NCBI GenBank assembly: GCA_944390485.1
Contig: CALXPQ010000004.1
Coordinates: forward strand, 1 to 33,984
Reading direction: 5' to 3'
From: Veillonellales bacterium
GTDB taxonomy: Bacteria; Bacillota; Negativicutes; Veillonellales; Dialisteraceae
DNA length: 33,984 nucleotides
Under the pieces are notes generated by a model. It did not search any database. It was given only the letters and a program-made list of their open reading frames with translations, and had not been told where the DNA came from. The translations under genes and the position numbers were made by a program. Position 1 is the first letter of the stretch. Each line of letters opens with the position of its first letter. Of the stretch, positions 29,730 through 33,984 are shown in pieces.

Positions 29730-30911
29730 TCATTTCCGGCCGTCGTTTTTCGAGAGGAGCTTCTGGAGCTTCCCGAGGAGGCCGGCGGATTTCTTTTCCT
29801 CTTTCGGCGGTGGAGGCGGCGCTTCTTCCTTCGGCCCCGCTTTTTTCACGGGCGGCGGGACGAAGGGCGGCGGCGCGGTGAAGGTGGGGAGCCGCAGCAC
29901 CGGCGGCACGGGCGGCGTCACCTTCCGGTGGATGAGGAAAGACGCCGACGGCTGGCTGTCCGTCTTCTCCAGTTCGTCCTTCGGGTCCGCCAGGTACCGG
30001 TAGGCCGTGGACGTGGGGTCCGGCGCGTTGCGCTGGGGCAGGTACTTCACGTGGCTGAATTCGACGCCGGACAGGCGCTCCACGAGAATGTCCCCCATCA
30101 CCTGCGGCGAGAAATAAGAGAAAGGCAGGCGCGGGGCCATGCGCGCGATGGACGTGAGGAACGCGGACTTCACGCCCCGGTCCGTGAGGGAGAGCTCCGT
30201 ACGGAGCTGGTTCATGAGGATAATGATGCCCTTCTGCGTGGGAAAGAGCTTGCCGTACCGCACGAGGGTGTTGTGGTTCTCCATGCCGGACATGTCCAGG
30301 AAGAAGACCAGGTACAGATAGGCCAGCGCCTCTTCGTTCTTCTGCGCGCGGAGGTAGAAATTGGAAATGCGGAAATAGAGATTGCGCAGCTTCGTCCATT
30401 CGCCGGCCATCACCAGGAGGGCGCTTTTCTGCTGGAACGCGCATTTCAGGATGTCCGACGCCGTGCAGGACGCATGCTTCGCGGTGAGCGTGCGCTGCGC
30501 CTCGCCAATCTCCCCTTCGGAGAAGCCGTAGTTGCACCGCGCGTTCAGCACGTACGCCATGTGATGGGCGATCTCCTGATTGCCGTCGGCGGTGGCCACG
30601 TAGACCTTCGGTACGGCATGGGCGTATTCTGTTTCAGGGATGTCCCGGATGACCCGGCGCACCAGTTCGGAGTGGGTGCCTTCCGTCTCGAGTCCATGGG
30701 CGGCAAGAAAATGCACCAGCGCTTTGTCCGGCAGCATATTCACCGTTTCCTGGGGCCGGCTGTGGCGGACCCATCCCTCTTCGCACAGGGCGCGGATCCG
30801 TTCGTCCGCGTCTGCGCCGTACAGATCCTGCTGGTATTTCGGCACCGACGTATGCACGGGTTTGCCGTTGAAATAGTCCAGAACCAGGATATCCCGAATG
30901 GACAGACTCAT
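29730..30911 (-). CDS. SAP-domain-containing protein of unknown function
   Basis: A 393-residue protein without signal peptide or membrane segments. Residues about 58-91 look like a SAP/HeH motif (LPDKALVHFLAAHGLETEGT and following helix), a fold that binds nucleic acid in many proteins. A mainly helical middle part (about 120-300) contains GEWTKLRNLYFRISNFYLRA. The C-terminal tail (about 330-390) is rich in proline and lysine, with runs such as APPPFVPPPVKKAGPKE, and looks disordered. The ATG at 30911 has an AGAGGA box. It is a single-gene unit with its own promoter, divergent from the MFS gene and upstream of tRNA-Arg. I do not recognise the family beyond the SAP motif. Confidence 0.7.
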   Translation of the reverse strand: MSLSIRDILVLDYFNGKPVHTSVPKYQQDLYGADADERIRALCEEGWVRHSRPQETVNMLPDKALVHFLAAHGLETEGTHSELVRRVIRDIPETEYAHAVPKVYVATADGNQEIAHHMAYVLNARCNYGFSEGEIGEAQRTLTAKHASCTASDILKCAFQQKSALLVMAGEWTKLRNLYFRISNFYLRAQKNEEALAYLYLVFFLDMSGMENHNTLVRYGKLFPTQKGIIILMNQLRTELSLTDRGVKSAFLTSIARMAPRLPFSYFSPQVMGDILVERLSGVEFSHVKYLPQRNAPDPTSTAYRYLADPKDELEKTDSQPSASFLIHRKVTPPVPPVLRLPTFTAPPPFVPPPVKKAGPKEEAPPPPPKEEKKSAGLLGKLQKLLSKNDGRK

Positions 30912-30945
30912 ACATTTCCTCTTTCTGAAAAATGGTTCATCTTTT

Positions 30946-30974
30946 AGTATAACGTGCGGCGCCTGTTTTGTGTA
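30946..30974 (-). promoter_or_regulatory. promoter of the SAP-domain gene
   Basis: The minus strand has -35 TACACA (30969-30974), a 17-nt spacer and -10 TATACT (30946-30951). Confidence 0.62.
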
Positions 30975-31124
30975 GTGGGCGGCCCTCCGCCCGCCGGCGG
31001 GCGAAATGGCGGAAAATTTCTTTTTTCACTTTCTATTTATTTTTTATTTTTGTAAAATATAGGCAGAGAAACAATTTGCCGGCTAAGGATGCCGGCGGTC
31101 ATTTTTTCCAACGCGAGGTCTCTT

Positions 31125-32342
31125 ATGGAATACTGGAAACGGCTCGTCTACATCATCGCCGCCATCCAGATCGGCACGGGGATCACCATCATCGGCGTGG
31201 TCTCCTTCATCCCCCTGTTCCTCACATCCGAGCTGGGCGTGCACGATCCGGGCGAGGCGGCCTTCTGGTCCGGCCTCATCTCCGGCGTGACGCCCTTCTT
31301 CGTGGCGTTCGCCACGCCGGTGTGGACGCTCCAGGCGCAGAAATACGGGGAGAAGGCGGCTCTCTCGGGTATCCTCTTCCTGCTGTCCCTCATCGTCTTT
31401 GCCAATACGTTCGTCCAGACGCCGATGCAGTTCCTCGTCCTGCGCATGCTCCAGGGCATGACCGGCGGCTTCGTGGCCATCGGCATGGCGCTCGTCATGA
31501 ACATCACGCCGAAGGAGAAGCTTCCCTGGGCGATGGGCGTTTTCCAGGCGTCCATGGTGTCGGGCATCATGTTCGGCCCGCTTGCCGGCGGCATGATCGC
31601 GGACATGTTCGGCTACCGCATGCCCTTCCTCGTCTTCGCCGCCCTGTCTCTCGCGTGCCTCGTCATCACGCTGAAATACATCCCGAAGCACGCCGGGCCG
31701 GACGCGCCGAAGAAGCGCGAGCCTTTCCTGAAGCAGCTCTCCCTCTTCATCCACAATCCGGTGGTGCGCCTCATGATCATGCTGCAGTTCCTGTGCAACT
31801 TCGGCATGACCGGCATCGGCCCCATCCTGCCGCTCTACATCCAGCGCATGATGGGCGGCGACGCCATGGCGGTGGCTACCATCGTGGGCATCATCATCTT
31901 CGCCGCGGGCGGCATGAGCGTGTGCGCCTCCCTCCTGGTGCCGCGCTTCACGGAGCATTTCCCCATGCCGAAGATCATCGCCGTAGCGACGCTCCTCACG
32001 GGCGTGAACTTCATTCTCCAGTACCTCATGCCCACCGTGACGACCCTCGGCATCATGCGCGGGCTCACGGGCATCACCCTCGGCTTCGTCATGCCCATCG
32101 CGAATACGATCATCGCCTCGGCGGTCACGTCCGAGCAGCGCGGCATGGTGGTGGGCTTCGCGGCGAGCTTCTCTATCATGGGGAACGTGGCCGGCCCGGT
32201 GGCGTCCGGGGCGATCGCCATGCACTTCGGCTACGCGTCCGTCTTCTGGACGACGGCGGTGTGCTTCTTCATCTCCGCGGCGCTCATCTACCAGCGGCGG
32301 AAGCTCATCATGGCGGACCTCGCCGTGGGGAAATCGAGATGA
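31125..32342 (+). CDS. MFS transporter
   Basis: A 405-residue, 12-helix major facilitator. The MFS signature after helix 2 is degenerate (ATPVWTLQAQKYGEKAALSG), and the halves are joined by a charged loop, HAGPDAPKKREPFLKQ. It looks like the drug/metabolite exporter (multidrug or sugar efflux) side of MFS, but no substrate can be named. The ATG at 31125 follows a GCGAGG box and begins MEYWKRLVYIIAAIQIGTG, in register with MFS helix 1. An in-frame ATG at 31089 lies upstream of the ribosome site. The 150 nt between it and the SAP gene is AT-rich and holds a gccggc-taaggat-gccggc hairpin, but no clear promoter pair could be fixed. Confidence 0.85.
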   Translation: MEYWKRLVYIIAAIQIGTGITIIGVVSFIPLFLTSELGVHDPGEAAFWSGLISGVTPFFVAFATPVWTLQAQKYGEKAALSGILFLLSLIVFANTFVQTPMQFLVLRMLQGMTGGFVAIGMALVMNITPKEKLPWAMGVFQASMVSGIMFGPLAGGMIADMFGYRMPFLVFAALSLACLVITLKYIPKHAGPDAPKKREPFLKQLSLFIHNPVVRLMIMLQFLCNFGMTGIGPILPLYIQRMMGGDAMAVATIVGIIIFAAGGMSVCASLLVPRFTEHFPMPKIIAVATLLTGVNFILQYLMPTVTTLGIMRGLTGITLGFVMPIANTIIASAVTSEQRGMVVGFAASFSIMGNVAGPVASGAIAMHFGYASVFWTTAVCFFISAALIYQRRKLIMADLAVGKSR

Positions 32343-32349
32343 CCCCGCG

Positions 32350-32373
32350 CGCCGTCTCTTGACACGGCGTTTT
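32350..32373 (+). terminator. weak terminator after the MFS gene
   Basis: cgccgt and acggcg pair over 6 bp with an 8-nt loop and are followed by TTTT. It begins 8 nt after the MFS stop. The loop and right arm contain the -35 TTGACA of the metQ promoter. Confidence 0.5.
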
Positions 32374-32387
32374 CCTCATGCTATGAT
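32359..32387 (+). promoter_or_regulatory. promoter of the SAM riboswitch-metQ unit
   Basis: A consensus -35 TTGACA (32359-32364), a 17-nt spacer and -10 TATGAT (32382-32387). Transcription would begin near 32394, about 17 nt before the aptamer. Confidence 0.85.
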
Positions 32388-32410
32388 GAGTCCATCCAAT
32401 TTCATAATCC

Positions 32411-32503
32411 ATTCATCAAGAGCGTCGGAGGGACTGGCCCAGGGAAGACGCGGCAACCCCATTGGAAGGTGCCAAATCCAGCGAGATATCTCGGAAGATG
32501 AGT
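32411..32503 (+). ncRNA. SAM-I riboswitch (S box)
   Basis: The P1 arms attcatc and gatgagt close the element. Inside are atcaagagcg, ggagggactggccc, cggcaacccc, aaggtgccaaatcc and ggaagatgag, the conserved S-box blocks in order. S-box RNAs stop transcription when S-adenosylmethionine is high. It controls the metQ gene downstream. Confidence 0.95.
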
Positions 32504-32517
32504 CAAACGCACATGAT

Positions 32518-32546
32518 TTCCTGTCTTTCGGGCAGGAATTTTTTTT
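32518..32546 (+). terminator. SAM-riboswitch terminator
   Basis: ttcctgtc and ggcaggaa pair over 8 bp (one G-U) around a 5-nt loop and are followed by eight T's, 15 nt after the aptamer. This is the expected off-state structure of the switch. Confidence 0.88.
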
Positions 32547-32616
32547 ATCCACCGCCCGGACCCATCACGGAAATCCAGTCATCTTGGTGAAAGGGGAAAA
32601 CAAGGAGGTCATCATC

Positions 32617-33447
32617 ATGAAATGGAAGAAACTGTTCATCACGCTCTGCGCCGCGGCGGCTGTCGCGGGCGCCGTCGCCGGCTGCGGCGGGGACTCCGCG
32701 AAGAGCGAAGCCGCGGCGGACAGCGGCAAGAAAGAGATCATCGTGGGCATCAACCCGGGCTACAGCGAGAAGATCCTCGAATTCGTCCAGGAGCGGGCGA
32801 AGAAGAACGGCCTGGATATCAAGATCCAGACCTTCTCCGACTACGTCACGCCGGACCTGGCGCTCGCGGGGGGCGACATCGACCTGAACGTCATCCAGCA
32901 CAAGCCCTTCCTCGACGCGTTCAATGAGAAGAACGGCACGAACCTCATTTCCATCGGCAATACGTACCTCGCTCCGCTCCGCCTCTATTCCTACAAGGTG
33001 AAGAGCGTGGCCGAGCTGCCGGAAGGCGCGACCATCGCCATCCCGAACGATCCGTCCAACGGCGCGCGGGCGCTGCTCCTCCTGGAGAAACAGGGCATGA
33101 TCAAGCTGAAAGAGGGCGTGGACCCGCTGAAAGCCATCCCGCAGGACATCGGGGAGAACCCGAAGAATTTCAACATCATCGAGCTGGAAGCGCCGCAGCT
33201 GCCCCGCTCCCTTGATGACACCGACGCTTCCGTGGTCAATGCGGGCTTCGCCAGCGACGCGGGCCTGAAGCAGGAATTCGCCATCGCCGTGGAAGACGAT
33301 ACGAGCCCCTACGTGAACATCGTGGCCGCCCGTGCGGAGGACAAGGACAATCCGCTCTACCAGCAGTTCGTGAAGGAATTCCAGACCGAAGAAGTCCGCC
33401 AGTTCATTATCGACACCTGCAAAGGCGCGCTGGTGCCCGGATTCTGA
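32617..33447 (+). CDS. metQ: methionine ABC transporter substrate-binding lipoprotein (MetQ/NlpA family)
   Basis: A membrane-anchored binding protein that delivers methionine to a MetNI permease. The 276-residue precursor has a lipoprotein signal peptide ending VAGC with the modified Cys at 23. The mature part matches NlpA proteins: VGINPGYSEKILEFVQERAK, TPDLALAGGDIDLNVIQHKP and the AIPNDPSNGARALLLLEKQG region. The ATG at 32617 has an AAGGAGG box. A SAM-I riboswitch in front agrees with methionine as the ligand. No metN or metI gene follows: a terminator stands 18 nt after the stop, so this is a lone binding-protein gene relying on a transporter elsewhere. Confidence 0.92.
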   Translation: MKWKKLFITLCAAAAVAGAVAGCGGDSAKSEAAADSGKKEIIVGINPGYSEKILEFVQERAKKNGLDIKIQTFSDYVTPDLALAGGDIDLNVIQHKPFLDAFNEKNGTNLISIGNTYLAPLRLYSYKVKSVAELPEGATIAIPNDPSNGARALLLLEKQGMIKLKEGVDPLKAIPQDIGENPKNFNIIELEAPQLPRSLDDTDASVVNAGFASDAGLKQEFAIAVEDDTSPYVNIVAARAEDKDNPLYQQFVKEFQTEEVRQFIIDTCKGALVPGF

Positions 33448-33465
33448 TGAAAAAGGCATAAAAAG

Positions 33466-33496
33466 AAAGACCGGAGAAAAGACTCCGGTCTTTTTT
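33466..33496. terminator. bidirectional terminator between metQ and the porin gene
   Basis: aaagaccggag and ctccggtcttt pair over 11 bp with a 6-nt loop. The A-run on the left and T-run on the right serve the convergent metQ and porin-like genes. Confidence 0.9.
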
Positions 33497-33515
33497 CGTG
33501 TCCGTTTCCGGGCGG

Positions 33516-33984
33516 TCAGAAATGGTACCGCGTGGAGACCATCCACGTGTCGCCCGTGTCGTCCCCGTCGTCCGATTCCTGCGCGAAGGCGTACTCCCCG
33601 TGCATGTCAATGTTTTTGCCCGTGACGAGCGTCGCCGTGGCGAGCCAGAAATGGCCGCTCTTCATGAAGATTTCGTCGTCGATGTCGAGGCCGGTCATAT
33701 TCTTGTGGTAGAGCCCGGCGTCCACGTCGTAGTAGCCCACGTCCGCGCGGAAGGACCAGCGCTTCTTCAGTTCCGCCCGGCCGTAGCCGACGCCCGCCGC
33801 CCAAACGGAGGGATCGCCCGCGGCGTCCGCATCGCGGTAGTAGTCGCCGAAGAGGCGGAATCCGCCCACAGGCACGAGCGCGGAGAGGCCGTACACCTGC
33901 GACTGGCCGCGGAAGCCGCTCTCCGCCGTAAAGGACGAGGTCTGCCAGTAGGTGAGGCCGAGGGACACTGCGCCGAATCCGGCC
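33516..33984 (-). CDS. outer-membrane beta-barrel protein, C-terminal part (porin-like, partial)
   Basis: Only the last 156 or so residues are in the window, and the frame stays open through the right edge; the GTG at 33968 is an internal Val codon. The sequence alternates polar and hydrophobic/aromatic residues in strands of about ten, for example FRLFGDYYRD, WAAGVGYGRAEL, WSFRADVGYYDVDAG and MHGEYAFAQE, and ends STRYHF with a C-terminal Phe, the signal for insertion by the BAM complex. This is typical of Negativicutes porins (OmpM-like, which carry an SLH domain at the N-terminus, not visible here) and shows that the organism has an outer membrane. Confidence 0.72.
   Translation of the reverse strand, partial: AGFGAVSLGLTYWQTSSFTAESGFRGQSQVYGLSALVPVGGFRLFGDYYRDADAAGDPSVWAAGVGYGRAELKKRWSFRADVGYYDVDAGLYHKNMTGLDIDDEIFMKSGHFWLATATLVTGKNIDMHGEYAFAQESDDGDDTGDTWMVSTRYHF

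Noticed and set aside
31081..31105. gccggc-taaggat-gccggc hairpin near a T-run before the MFS gene
   Set aside because: The T-run is four bases away from the stem and both arms are themselves palindromic. The evidence is too weak to call it an attenuator.
33966..33968. GTG as the start of a 150-residue protein at the right edge
   Set aside because: The frame stays open to the window end and the residues before it continue the beta-strand pattern, so it is an internal codon of a truncated gene.

Overview
This window looks like the origin-proximal part of a GC-rich chromosome from a diderm Firmicute, most likely a Negativicute (Veillonellales or Dialister-like). The inference rests on Firmicutes-style glycine and SAM-I riboswitches, a clostridial-type parA-parB-DUF4446-M23 operon and a dnaA-dnaN-S4-recF cluster, together with the C-terminal end of an outer-membrane beta-barrel protein (final residue Phe) at the right edge. 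The taxon cannot be fixed from the sequence alone.

Layout, left to right. 1-895 is a gene-free block of hairpins and imperfect direct repeats. 926-4028 (minus) is a tightly overlapping operon: M20-family carbamoylase/amidase, M24 aminopeptidase, type I 3-dehydroquinase. 4284-7719 (minus) holds two paralogous AGCS amino-acid:cation symporters, each behind its own glycine riboswitch, one single-aptamer and one tandem. 7720-7942 is intergenic and carries three evenly spaced DnaA-box-like sites. 7943-13371 (minus) has two Sel1-repeat proteins and the parA-parB-DUF4446-M23 operon. 13664-16405 (plus) has a sodium/solute symporter and a cyclopropane-fatty-acid synthase. 16471-20686 (minus) has two class PPK2 polyphosphate kinases flanking a TetR-MATE pair. 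20658-25885 (minus) is the replication cluster dnaA, dnaN, S4-domain gene, recF and a DciA/DUF721 gene.

Right of dnaA the strands mix: a HutP-like RNA-binding protein (plus), a DASS transporter-nitrilase operon with a structured leader (minus), tRNA-Arg(CCU) and a SAP-domain protein (minus), an MFS transporter (plus), a SAM-I riboswitch with a lone metQ lipoprotein (plus), and the 3' end of a porin-like gene (minus).

The genes fit an oriC domain. The dnaA-dnaN spacer has DnaA boxes, a short GC spacer and a run of TAG/CAG trinucleotides next to an AT-rich stretch, the layout of a bacterial basal unwinding system. Three near-perfect parS sites lie at 13.5, 16.4 and 21.6 kb, between parAB and dnaA. 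One of them covers the expected -35 position of the promoter in front of dciA-ppk2. Most genes left of dnaA run on the minus strand, as expected for a leftward fork. I found no phage, IS element or CRISPR array. The less usual parts are the regulatory DNA and RNA rather than a new enzyme system.
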